Origin: an uncultured Lachnoanaerobaculum sp.
GTDB lineage: Bacteria; Bacillota; Clostridia; Lachnospirales; Lachnospiraceae
DNA: 23,140 bases
Reading direction: 5' to 3'
NCBI RefSeq assembly: GCF_938015485.1
Contig: NZ_CALLVU010000048.1
Span: 1 to 23,140 of the forward strand
Shown here: piece after piece, positions 1-7,743 of the stretch
How the letters are laid out: each line of letters opens with the position of its first letter
Numbering within the stretch: position 1 is the first letter of the stretch
Notes under the pieces: generated by a model
Database searches by the model: none
Seen by the model: only the letters and a program-made list of their open reading frames with translations
What the model was told of the DNA's origin: nothing
Position numbers and translations under genes: made by a program

Positions 1-1973
1 GAACTATAAATGAAGACGATCATATGTTCGGACTTTCGGCTGCAAAAAAGTATGGCGGAATATATGTACCTCCTCATATTGCGGTAATTCATCAGTATAT
101 GAGAGAGGCGTTTGCAGGCTGCGGAAAGATGATACTGGGTTCGGATTCACACACCAGATACGGGGCGCTTGGAACAATGGCTATAGGTGAAGGCGGCGGA
201 GAGCTTGTAAAACAGCTTTTACAGGATACATACGATGTAAACAGACCTGAAATAATTGCAATTTATCTTGAGGGAGCACCGAAGGCAGGTGTAGGACCGC
301 AGGATATCGCACTTGCAATTATAGGTGCGGTGTTCAAAAACGGTTATGTAAAGAATAAGATAATGGAGTTTGTAGGACCGGGAATCGCGTCCATGACTAC
401 AGATTACAGAAACGGCGTGGATGTAATGACTACTGAGACCACATGTCTGTCATCCGTTTGGGAGACTGATGAGGATACAAAGAAGTTTTTAAGTATACAC
501 GGAAGAGTCGGAGATTACAAACAGTTAAAGCCTGCAGATGTGACATACTATGACGGAGTGGTATATGTAGATCTTTCCACAATAAAGCCTATGATTGCAC
601 TGCCTTTCCATCCGAGCAATGTTTATGAGATAGATACTCTTAATGAAAACCTGGAAGATTTGTTGCATGAGGTCGAAGTTGAGGCGATAAAGATTGGCGG
701 AGAGGCCGGAAAGGGCTTAAAGCTTGTCGATAAAATAGAGAACGGAAAGCTTCGCGTATCACAGGGTATCATAGCAGGCTGTGCAGGCGGTACATATTCA
801 AATGTAATGGAAGCCGCACATATACTTAAAGGACACAGCACAGGATTTGATGAGTTTAACTTAAATGTATATCCTTCATCACAGCCGGTATTTATAGAGA
901 CTACAAGAAACGGTGCGGTTGCGGATCTTATGGAGAGCGGCGCCGTTGTAAAGACGGCTTTTTGCGGTCCTTGTTTCGGTGCGGGAGATACACCTGCAAA
1001 CAACGGATTGTCAATAAGACATACTACAAGAAACTTCCCTAACAGAGAGGGTTCAAAGCCGGGTTCAGGACAGATGTCCGCAGTAGCGCTTATGGACGCA
1101 AGGTCTGTAGCGGCAACTGCAAGAAATAAAGGCATCTTAACACCTGCTACAGAGTATGCGGACGACTATGTTGTGCCTGAGTACCACTATGATGATACAA
1201 TATACAAAAACAGAGTATATAACGGATTCGGTAATGCACATGAGGACAGCGATCTGGTATACGGTCCTAATATCAAGGACTGGCCTGAGATGACTGCACT
1301 TACAGACAATATACTTTTAAAAGTCTGCTCAAAGATACTTGATGATGTTACAACTACAGATGAGCTTATACCTTCAGGTGAGACATCTTCATACAGATCA
1401 AATCCTCTCGGACTTGCGGAGTTTACACTTTCAAGAAGAGATCCTGAATATGTAGGCAGAAGCAAGAAGGTGGATGTTATAGAGAAGGCAAGGAGAAGCG
1501 GAGCCGATATTTTAAAGGACAATGCCGAATTAGCCGATGTCTTTGATAAGATAAAGACAATAGAAGGCTTTTCAAATATAGTTGCAAACGATACCGAGAT
1601 AGGCAGCATGATTTATGCAAAGAAGCCGGGTGACGGTTCAGCCAGAGAGCAGGCTGCAAGTTGCCAAAGAGTAATAGGCGGACTTGCAAATATTGCTAAA
1701 GAGTATGCCACAAAGAGATACCGTTCAAATGTTATGAACTGGGGTATGCTGCCTTTCCTTTTGGATGCCGAGCCTGATTTCGAGGTGGGAGATTATATCT
1801 TCGTACCGAATATCAAGTCTCATCTAAGAGGTGATATGTCAAAAATTCCTGCCTATATAATAGGTAATGATATAAAAGAAATCAGTTTAAACATCGCTGA
1901 AATGACTGATGCCGAAAAATCCATCGTAGAGGCAGGTTCTCTTATAAATTATAATAAGAGCAAAATAAAATAG
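1..1973 (+). CDS. Aconitase-family hydratase (YbhJ-like), 5' end cut by window edge
   Basis: Predicted iron-sulfur hydro-lyase of the aconitase superfamily. The reading frame is open through the left edge (codons start at position 3), so the ATG at 24 is internal and roughly the first 100 residues are probably missing. Counting from that ATG, the three expected [4Fe-4S] cluster cysteines are visible: C253 in an IAGCAGGTY segment, and C314 and C317 in an FCGPCFG motif. An early substrate-site block reads GSDSHTRYGA. The C-terminal swivel-type domain carries SAREQAA near residue 539, matching the SSREHAA substrate-binding block of aconitases, and ends normally at a TAG. The sequence resembles the aconitase-like YbhJ type more than canonical AcnA/AcnB or LeuC, so the true substrate is uncertain; citrate/isocitrate is only one option. 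ftsH follows after 11 bases, suggesting co-transcription. Family confidence is high, substrate confidence low. Confidence 0.85.
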   Translation, partial: TINEDDHMFGLSAAKKYGGIYVPPHIAVIHQYMREAFAGCGKMILGSDSHTRYGALGTMAIGEGGGELVKQLLQDTYDVNRPEIIAIYLEGAPKAGVGPQDIALAIIGAVFKNGYVKNKIMEFVGPGIASMTTDYRNGVDVMTTETTCLSSVWETDEDTKKFLSIHGRVGDYKQLKPADVTYYDGVVYVDLSTIKPMIALPFHPSNVYEIDTLNENLEDLLHEVEVEAIKIGGEAGKGLKLVDKIENGKLRVSQGIIAGCAGGTYSNVMEAAHILKGHSTGFDEFNLNVYPSSQPVFIETTRNGAVADLMESGAVVKTAFCGPCFGAGDTPANNGLSIRHTTRNFPNREGSKPGSGQMSAVALMDARSVAATARNKGILTPATEYADDYVVPEYHYDDTIYKNRVYNGFGNAHEDSDLVYGPNIKDWPEMTALTDNILLKVCSKILDDVTTTDELIPSGETSSYRSNPLGLAEFTLSRRDPEYVGRSKKVDVIEKARRSGADILKDNAELADVFDKIKTIEGFSNIVANDTEIGSMIYAKKPGDGSAREQAASCQRVIGGLANIAKEYATKRYRSNVMNWGMLPFLLDAEPDFEVGDYIFVPNIKSHLRGDMSKIPAYIIGNDIKEISLNIAEMTDAEKSIVEAGSLINYNKSKIK

Positions 1974-1984
1974 AAAGGAAGTGT

Positions 1985-3859
1985 ATGGATAAAAAAAACA
2001 AAAATGAATCCAATGGCCTTAATAACAGGACGATAATAATACTTATAATTGCGGCCGCCATTGCATTTTTTGCGGTAAGTCTGCTCTCAAGCAGATTAAA
2101 GAGTGCTACCACAAAGGAAGTACCCTATACCGAGTTTATGAAAATGGTAAATGACGGTAAGGTTGAATCTGTAAAGGTGATGGCAAATTCTATTGAAATC
2201 AAGGTTAAGCCTAATCTTTCGGATTACTCATCAATGACGGTTTATAAGACCGTCAGAATAGAGGATGATACATTGGTTGACAGACTTTATGCCGCCAATG
2301 TACCTGCTACTATGGAAAGGTTTGAGACCACCTCCGCAATATTGTCGTTTTTAAGCTTTATTCTGCCGTTTATATTCTTTGTACTCATGATGAATTTCCT
2401 CTTGAAGAGAATGGGCGGCGGTGGATTCATGGGAGTCGGAAAGAGCAATGCCAAGGTATATGTTCAAAAAGAAACCGGTATAACATTCAAGGATGTAGCC
2501 GGTGAGGATGAGGCAAAGGAGTCATTGACTGAGATAGTCGACTTTTTACACAATCCTGAGAAATATACCAAGATTGGAGCTAAACTTCCAAAAGGCGCTC
2601 TTTTGGTAGGACCTCCCGGAACCGGAAAGACCCTGCTTGCAAAGGCTGTAGCCGGAGAAGCGGATGTGCCTTTCTTTTCACTCTCAGGTTCATATTTCGT
2701 TGAGATGTTTGTCGGTGTAGGTGCTTCAAGAGTAAGAGACCTATTCAAACAGGCACAGGAAGCGGCACCTGCTATCATTTTTATAGACGAGATAGATGCC
2801 ATAGGTAAGAGCAGAGATTCAAGGATGGGAGGAGGAAATGATGAGAGAGAACAGACTCTCAATCAGCTTCTTTCAGAAATGGACGGCTTTGACTCTTCTA
2901 AGGGACTTATAGTACTCGGAGCTACAAACAGACCTGAGATACTTGACCCGGCACTGCTTCGTCCGGGCAGATTTGACAGAAGAGTGATTGTAGAAAGACC
3001 GGACCTTAAGGGTAGAGTTGCAATCCTTAAAGTACATTCAAAAGATGTGTTGATGGACGACTCTGTAGACCTTGAGGCTATCGGACTTGCCACATCAGGT
3101 GCGGTGGGTTCCGACCTTGCAAATATGATAAATGAGGCTGCCATATTGGCTGTAAAGAAGGGCAGAAAGGCTGTAAAGCAAAAAGACCTTTTTGAAGCCG
3201 TAGAGGTGGTACTTGTCGGCAAGGAGAAAAAGGACAGAGTACTTAATCAGGAAGAGAGAAGGATTGTGTCATACCATGAGGTGGGACATGCTCTTATATC
3301 GGCTCTTCAAAAGAACTCCGAACCTGTTCAAAAGATTACTATTGTACCGAGAACTATGGGAGCCTTGGGATATGTAATGTATGTGCCTGAGGAAGAGACA
3401 TATCTGAAGTCCAAAAAAGAACTTGAGGATATGATTGTAAGTACTCTCGGAGGTAGAGCGGCGGAGCAGATAGTATTTGATTCTGTGACAACAGGTGCTT
3501 CAAATGATATTGAAAAGGCCACTTCTATTGCCAGAGCAATGGTTACTCAGTACGGTATGAGCGAGAGATTCGGTCTCATAGGTCTTGCAAAGGTTGAAAA
3601 TCAGTATCTCTCAGGCAGAGCTGTACTTGAATGCGGAGATACTACAGCTACCGAGATAGACAATGAGGTAATGCGAATCCTTAAAAACAGCTATGATGAG
3701 GCTCTTAGAATACTCAGTGAAAACAGAGAGGTAATGGACAAGCTTGCTGAATTCCTTATAACAAAGGAAACAATAACAGGAAAAGAGTTCATGAAGATTC
3801 TGAGAGAGATAAAGGGACTACCGGAAAAAGTGGAAATAAAAAAGGCTATATTGGTATAG
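1985..3859 (+). CDS. ftsH: FtsH, ATP-dependent membrane zinc metalloprotease
   Basis: Membrane-anchored AAA protease that unfolds and degrades membrane and short-lived cytosolic proteins as a hexamer. The 624-residue product has an N-terminal membrane segment (about 16-35), a small extracytoplasmic domain, a second membrane segment (about 118-140), then the AAA module: Walker A GPPGTGKT at 209-216, pore-loop MFVGVGA, Walker B FIDEID at 266-271, and an ATNRPEILDPALLRPGRFDRR second region of homology. The zinc site is HEVGH at 431-435, with a likely third ligand at D508. All catalytic elements are intact and the length is normal. The start at 1985 follows a GAAAGGAAG ribosome site just after the upstream stop. 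A hairpin terminator follows directly. The usual tilS-hpt neighbours are absent, so this could be a second FtsH paralogue. Confidence 0.97.
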   Translation: MDKKNKNESNGLNNRTIIILIIAAAIAFFAVSLLSSRLKSATTKEVPYTEFMKMVNDGKVESVKVMANSIEIKVKPNLSDYSSMTVYKTVRIEDDTLVDRLYAANVPATMERFETTSAILSFLSFILPFIFFVLMMNFLLKRMGGGGFMGVGKSNAKVYVQKETGITFKDVAGEDEAKESLTEIVDFLHNPEKYTKIGAKLPKGALLVGPPGTGKTLLAKAVAGEADVPFFSLSGSYFVEMFVGVGASRVRDLFKQAQEAAPAIIFIDEIDAIGKSRDSRMGGGNDEREQTLNQLLSEMDGFDSSKGLIVLGATNRPEILDPALLRPGRFDRRVIVERPDLKGRVAILKVHSKDVLMDDSVDLEAIGLATSGAVGSDLANMINEAAILAVKKGRKAVKQKDLFEAVEVVLVGKEKKDRVLNQEERRIVSYHEVGHALISALQKNSEPVQKITIVPRTMGALGYVMYVPEEETYLKSKKELEDMIVSTLGGRAAEQIVFDSVTTGASNDIEKATSIARAMVTQYGMSERFGLIGLAKVENQYLSGRAVLECGDTTATEIDNEVMRILKNSYDEALRILSENREVMDKLAEFLITKETITGKEFMKILREIKGLPEKVEIKKAILV

Positions 3860-3868
3860 TGATATTGA

Positions 3869-3899
3869 TGTCGAATCCTATTATGGATTCGACATTTTT
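3869..3899 (+). terminator. Intrinsic terminator of the hydratase-ftsH unit
   Basis: A perfect 10-bp stem TGTCGAATCC / GGATTCGACA around a TATTAT loop is followed by a T run, ten bases after the ftsH stop codon. Confidence 0.93.
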
Positions 3900-3919
3900 A
3901 TATCATACTTCAGACAACA

Positions 3920-3947
3920 AAAAAGCTTCGCATGTGCAAAGCTTTTT
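3920..3947 (-). terminator. Terminator of pyrB-pyrI, probably bidirectional
   Basis: A 9-bp stem AAAAAGCTT / AAGCTTTTT sits immediately past the pyrI stop. Read on the minus strand it ends in a run of T; read on the plus strand it also ends in TTTTT, so it backs up the ftsH terminator. Two hairpins therefore insulate the convergent ftsH and pyrI ends. Confidence 0.85.
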
Positions 3948-3953
3948 ATAGTC

Positions 3954-4388
3954 TTATTTTTTCTTTTTTCTCTTTTCTTCACAGTAGATGCAACGATATA
4001 CCTCGTTTTCCTTATCTGAAAGATAGAAGATATGAGGAAGTTCCTGCTCGATAGATGTGATACATCTCGGGTTCTTACATTTGATGATGTTGGTTATCTT
4101 CTCAGGGAGTGAAACTGTCTTTTTCTCTACTATAGCATTATTTTTTATAACATTGATTGTGATATTGTGGTCGATATATCCGATTACATCAAAGTCAATC
4201 AAATCAAGCACATCACCCTCTATCTTTATGATATCTTTTTTACCCATCTTTTTTGACTTGGCATTCTTTATGATAGCAACAGGGATATCCAGCTTGTCAA
4301 GTCCTAAATTATAGTATATATCAAGGCTCTTACCTGCCTCTATATGGTCAAGTACCACACCTTCACTTAATCCGCTTATATTTAACAT
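3954..4388 (-). CDS. pyrI: Aspartate carbamoyltransferase regulatory chain
   Basis: Regulatory, nucleotide-binding chain of aspartate transcarbamoylase, which holds the catalytic trimers in the allosteric holoenzyme. The 144-residue product has an N-terminal allosteric domain (LNISGLSEGVVLDHIEAGK start) and a C-terminal zinc domain. The four zinc ligands are visible as C104 and C109 (KCKNPRC) and C133 and C136 (RCIYC), matching the CX4C...CX2C pattern of PyrI. It ends in a basic KRKKKK tail. Its ATG overlaps the pyrB TAA by one base (TAATG), and its ribosome site GGAGGTAA lies inside the end of pyrB, indicating translational coupling. The presence of PyrI implies a class B, feedback-regulated enzyme. 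Confidence 0.96.
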   Translation of the reverse strand: MLNISGLSEGVVLDHIEAGKSLDIYYNLGLDKLDIPVAIIKNAKSKKMGKKDIIKIEGDVLDLIDFDVIGYIDHNITINVIKNNAIVEKKTVSLPEKITNIIKCKNPRCITSIEQELPHIFYLSDKENEVYRCIYCEEKRKKKK

Positions 4389-5302
4389 TATATTACCTCC
4401 AAAAGAGTGAGAATCAAAGCCATTCTTACATATACGCCAAACTGTGCCTGTCTAAAGTATGCGGCTCTCGGGTCATTATCCACCTCAACACTGATTTCAT
4501 TTACTCTTGGAAGCGGATGAAGTATGTACATATCTTTCTTTGCATGTGAGAGTTTCTTCTTGTCAAGTATATAGGTATCTTTCAAACGAATATAATCCTC
4601 TTCATTGAAGAAACGCTCTCTTTGTACTCTGGTCATATAGAGTATATCAAGTTCAGGTATAGCCTCGTCAAGGTTTGTTACCTCGGCAAACTCTATATTG
4701 TTGGCCTTAAGCACATCGTCTCTGATATAGTCGGGAACTTTCAGCTCTTCCGGAGAAATAAGAACAAATTTGATATTCGGATATCTTATAAGTGCGTTGA
4801 TAAGAGAATGTACAGTTCTGCCGAACTTAAGGTCGCCGCAAAGTCCTACAGTAAGGTTTGCTATATCTCCTTTAAGTCTCTTGATTGTAAGAAGGTCTGT
4901 AAGTGTCTGTGTAGGATGCTGATGTCCGCCGTCTCCTGCATTGATTACCGGAATGGAAGAAAACTTGCTTGCAACCAGCGGTGCACCTTCTTTTGGATGA
5001 CGCATAGCCGCTATATCGGCATATGATGAGATGACTCTGATAGTATCTGCAACACTTTCGCCCTTTGCCGCAGATGACGAGTCGGCAGAATGAAAGCCAA
5101 GTACGCTACCTCCCAAATTAAGCATAGCAGCTTCAAATGAAAGTCTGGTTCGTGTGCTTGGCTCATAGAACAAAGTTGCTAATTTTTTTCCTTCACAAAT
5201 TTTGGAATACTTATCCCTGTTGTTTTCAATATCAATAGCAAGCTCCAAAAGCTTATTAGTTTCTTCAACAGAAAAATCCAACGGGTTTAAAAGATGTCTC
5301 AT
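4388..5302 (-). CDS. pyrB: Aspartate carbamoyltransferase catalytic chain
   Basis: Catalyses carbamoyl phosphate plus L-aspartate to N-carbamoyl-aspartate, the committed step of pyrimidine synthesis. The 304-residue protein is full length. Visible motifs: carbamoyl-phosphate site STRTR at 49-53, the 80s loop SADSSSAAKGES at about 72-83 with K80, R101 in AMRHP, HQHPTQ at 127-132, and LHPLPR at 261-266. The aspartate-domain block MTRVQRER lies at 223-230. Its start has a good AAAGGAG ribosome site. It leads a two-gene operon with pyrI. The best promoter puts the transcript start only about 20 bases upstream, leaving no room for a PyrR-type attenuator. Confidence 0.97.
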   Translation of the reverse strand: MRHLLNPLDFSVEETNKLLELAIDIENNRDKYSKICEGKKLATLFYEPSTRTRLSFEAAMLNLGGSVLGFHSADSSSAAKGESVADTIRVISSYADIAAMRHPKEGAPLVASKFSSIPVINAGDGGHQHPTQTLTDLLTIKRLKGDIANLTVGLCGDLKFGRTVHSLINALIRYPNIKFVLISPEELKVPDYIRDDVLKANNIEFAEVTNLDEAIPELDILYMTRVQRERFFNEEDYIRLKDTYILDKKKLSHAKKDMYILHPLPRVNEISVEVDNDPRAAYFRQAQFGVYVRMALILTLLEVI

Positions 5303-5331
5303 ACTTCTCCTTTACAAAAATCATTTTTCGT

Positions 5332-5360
5332 ATTATAGTCCAAATTTTATACTTTTACAA
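5332..5360 (-). promoter_or_regulatory. pyrB promoter
   Basis: On the minus strand there is TTGTAA, a 17-bp spacer, and a perfect TATAAT (plus-strand 5355-5360 and 5332-5337). The predicted start of transcription is near 5325, about 22 bases before the pyrB ATG. Confidence 0.8.
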
Positions 5361-5384
5361 GATTAAAAACATAAAAATCATTTT

Positions 5385-5400
5385 ATAGACAAGTGTCTAT
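5385..5400. repeat. Palindromic candidate operator between pyrB and the MMPL gene
   Basis: A perfect palindrome, ATAGACA-AG-TGTCTAT, lies between the two divergent promoters. A further copy of the right half, TGTCTAT, lies at 5430-5436 inside the spacer of the MMPL promoter. The symmetry and size suit a TetR- or MarR-type dimer, but no regulator gene is adjacent, so the assignment is inference. Confidence 0.55.
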
Positions 5401-5419
5401 TAAAGTTCTAATGTTGATA

Positions 5420-5448
5420 TTTACAAATGTGTCTATTTGCAATATACT
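5420..5448 (+). promoter_or_regulatory. Promoter of the MMPL transporter gene
   Basis: TTTACA at 5420-5425, a 17-bp spacer, then TATACT at 5443-5448. Transcription would begin near 5455. The in-frame ATG at 5427 lies inside this promoter, supporting translation start at 5487 instead. A short inverted repeat CAAAT-N6-ATTTG lies in the spacer (5424-5439). Confidence 0.7.
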
Positions 5449-5486
5449 TACATCCTGTTAATGAAGTTTTAGAGAGGTTGGATGAT

Positions 5487-7586
5487 ATGAAGGAAACAAA
5501 CCAAAAGGATTTTGCAGGGTTTATTGTAGATCATAATAAAGGAATACGGAGAGTTTTTTTGATCTTGCTCTTTATTTCACTCCTTTTCACACCGTTTGTA
5601 AATATAAACTATGATTTGACTAAGTATTTGCCTGCAAGCGCACCTTCAAAGGCCGCAATAAATAAGATGGAAGAGACATTCGGATATCCGGGAACTGCCA
5701 GACTGATGCTTAAGGATGTCACAATATACGAGGCCAACGCCATTAAGCAGCAGCTTGAAAAGGTCGAAGGCGTGGACAGGATACTTTGGCTTGACACTAC
5801 CGAGAATGTCTATGAGTCAAACAGCTTTATGAAATATGATGACGTATCGGATTATTATAAGGATAATAAGGCTGTAATGGATATAACTTTTGTAAAAGGT
5901 GATTCAAGTAAGCTTACACATAAGGCTATTGATAAGATGGAAAAGATAATAGGCGACAGGGGATATCTGGTAGGAAGCGCGCCACAGAATAAGTTTACCG
6001 AAGAAGAAGTTTCGTCTCAGATGAATCTCATACTTGCAATAGGTGTAATATTTGTATTTTTGGTACTTTTAGTGACAACTTCCTCATGGTTTGAGCCGGT
6101 GCTTTTCTTAAGCGTTATCGGAACTGCGATATTTATAAACAGAGGTACAAATATATTTTTAAACAGTATCTCGTTTATTACAAACAATGTTTCGGCGGTA
6201 TTACAGCTTGCGGTGTCTATGGACTATTCAATATTCCTATTGAATGCATACAAGGTGGAACAAAAAAAGGAGGCCGATAAGACGATTGCCCTAAAGAATG
6301 CACTAAGAACATCTATAAAGACTATTTCTGCAAGTTCACTTACCACATTTGTAGGATTCATAGTCTTTGTAATAATGAAGTTTTCAATGGGATTTGACCT
6401 CGGTATCGTACTGGCAAAGGGAATTGTATGTTCCATATTTGCTATAGTGTTCTTTATGCCTTCACTGATACTCAGCTGGATGCCTATAATTGAAAAGACA
6501 AGACATAGAGAGTTTTTACCCGAATTTGACAAAACTTCAAAGTTTGTAAACAAGGTTTCAAAGGGATTTTTTATATTTGCGCTTGTTATACTGATTCCTT
6601 CATATATGGCACAGGGAATGACCAACTTTATGTACGGAAATGACGCTGTAGGTGCAGGTGAGGGAACAGCTTTGTATGAGCACAGTGAGGAGATAAACAA
6701 GGTATTCGGCAGGTCGAATCTGAATGTTATATTGGTACCTGCTACAAGTAATGTTACAGAGAAGGCATTGGCGGAGAAGTTAAAATCTCTTGATTATGTA
6801 AAGAGTGTCACATCCTTGGCTGATACACTGCCTGACGGTATACCTGAAAAGATTATTCCAAGTGATACCGTAAGCTTATTACACAAGGACGGATACGCCA
6901 GAATACTTGTATTTACAAAGACCAAGGGTGAGAGTAAGCTTGCGTACAGCTCGGCAAATGAGATAAAGCAGATAGTGAATGAGTATTATCCGAATGAAAA
7001 CTATATTACAGGTAATACCTACGCCACTATGGATATGGAAAAGATACTTAAGGAAGACTATAATAAGGTAAATAATCTATCATTGCTCGGAGTATTTTTG
7101 GTAGTTGCATTCTCGTTTAAGTCGGTACTTCTTGCCGTACTTGCTATGATACCTATTGAAATGGCTATTTTTGTAAATATGAGTTTTTCATATGTATATG
7201 GAACGAAGCTGGCTTTTATAGGATATATAGTTGTAAGCAGTATTCAGCTGGGTGCGACTGTAGACTATGCCATACTTTCCATTTCAAACTACAGAGAGCT
7301 TAGAAAGAGACTTAATAAGAAAGAATCCGCAATCAAAATGACCAAGTTCAGTATGCACTCCATACTTACTTCAGGTACAATTCTTGTTATCTGCGGTTAT
7401 GTGGTAAGCTTTATTTCAAAGCTTCCGGCAATAGGCCAGCTGGGACATCTTATAGGCAGAGGTGCACTGGTGTCCATGGCATTTGTTATCTTTTTGTTGC
7501 CGGCATTGCTTATGATATTTGACGGTCTGCTGGTGAAAGAAAATAAGATGTTGACCGCTATAAAGCAAAAAATCGGAAAAAAGTAG
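5487..7586 (+). CDS. MMPL/RND-superfamily membrane transporter
   Basis: Predicted proton-driven exporter or lipid/drug transporter of the MMPL (YdfJ-like) family. I place the start at the ATG at 5487, preceded by GAGAGG nine bases upstream, giving 699 residues; the longer frame from 5427 has no ribosome site and begins inside the promoter. The architecture is the duplicated RND fold: a first membrane segment at about 21-40, an external domain, a membrane bundle from about 180 to 335, a second external domain, and a last membrane bundle from about 540 to 690. Each half carries the acidic transport-site signature, D246 in VSMDYSIF and D593 in ATVDYAIL. It is a single-gene unit with its own promoter and terminator. 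The substrate cannot be read from sequence; the operator-like palindrome upstream suggests inducible control. Confidence 0.9.
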   Translation: MKETNQKDFAGFIVDHNKGIRRVFLILLFISLLFTPFVNINYDLTKYLPASAPSKAAINKMEETFGYPGTARLMLKDVTIYEANAIKQQLEKVEGVDRILWLDTTENVYESNSFMKYDDVSDYYKDNKAVMDITFVKGDSSKLTHKAIDKMEKIIGDRGYLVGSAPQNKFTEEEVSSQMNLILAIGVIFVFLVLLVTTSSWFEPVLFLSVIGTAIFINRGTNIFLNSISFITNNVSAVLQLAVSMDYSIFLLNAYKVEQKKEADKTIALKNALRTSIKTISASSLTTFVGFIVFVIMKFSMGFDLGIVLAKGIVCSIFAIVFFMPSLILSWMPIIEKTRHREFLPEFDKTSKFVNKVSKGFFIFALVILIPSYMAQGMTNFMYGNDAVGAGEGTALYEHSEEINKVFGRSNLNVILVPATSNVTEKALAEKLKSLDYVKSVTSLADTLPDGIPEKIIPSDTVSLLHKDGYARILVFTKTKGESKLAYSSANEIKQIVNEYYPNENYITGNTYATMDMEKILKEDYNKVNNLSLLGVFLVVAFSFKSVLLAVLAMIPIEMAIFVNMSFSYVYGTKLAFIGYIVVSSIQLGATVDYAILSISNYRELRKRLNKKESAIKMTKFSMHSILTSGTILVICGYVVSFISKLPAIGQLGHLIGRGALVSMAFVIFLLPALLMIFDGLLVKENKMLTAIKQKIGKK

Positions 7587-7605
7587 ATAATTATAAAATT
7601 TATAA

Positions 7606-7648
7606 GGCGTTATCATATGTTGTTATCCATATGATGGCGCTTTTTTAT
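7606..7648 (+). terminator. Intrinsic terminator after the MMPL gene
   Basis: A 13-bp stem (7607-7619 with 7628-7640, including two G-T wobbles) around an 8-base loop is followed by TTTTTT. Confidence 0.9.
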
Positions 7649-7655
7649 ATTTTTA

Positions 7656-7669
7656 TGAAAATATTTTCA
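7656..7669. repeat. 14-bp perfect palindrome upstream of the clpB promoter
   Basis: TGAAAATATTTTCA is a perfect palindrome ending eight bases before the clpB -35 box. It could be a regulator site; in AT-rich DNA a chance origin is possible. Confidence 0.35.
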
Positions 7670-7677
7670 AAAAACGC

Positions 7678-7706
7678 TTGACAATATATAAGTACTCTGT
7701 TATAGT
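7678..7706 (+). promoter_or_regulatory. clpB promoter (sigma-A type)
   Basis: A consensus -35 TTGACA at 7678-7683, a 17-bp spacer, and TATAGT at 7701-7706. Transcription would begin near 7713, about 30 bases before the ATG. Confidence 0.85.
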
Positions 7707-7715
7707 ACATATATA
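7685..7715. promoter_or_regulatory. Inverted repeat covering the clpB promoter (candidate heat-shock operator)
   Basis: Arms TATATAAGTAC (7685-7695) and GTACATATATA (7705-7715) match as inverted repeats at 10 of 11 positions around a 9-base spacer. They overlap the promoter spacer, -10 box and probable start point. The arm and spacer geometry is like CIRCE, the HrcA operator, but the sequence is not: only TAAGTACTC (7689-7697) resembles the left CIRCE half (7 of 9). No CtsR heptad repeat is seen. Confidence 0.5.
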
Positions 7716-7743
7716 ACAAATAAAGAGAAAAGGTGGTGATTTA

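Noticed and set aside
623..1135. A 170-codon open frame antisense to the hydratase gene
   Set aside because: It lies wholly inside a well-supported gene, has serine/proline-rich composition typical of a reverse-frame shadow, and no ribosome site. The same applies to the other long antisense frames in ftsH, clpB, plsC, ppx and ppk1.
5427..5486. Extended N-terminus of the MMPL protein from the ATG at 5427
   Set aside because: This ATG lies between the -35 and -10 boxes of the gene's own promoter and has no ribosome site; the ATG at 5487 has both.
7678..7743. Canonical CIRCE or CtsR site before clpB
   Set aside because: Only one half resembles CIRCE; the right half does not match, and no CtsR heptad tandem is present. 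It is reported as an unassigned inverted repeat instead.
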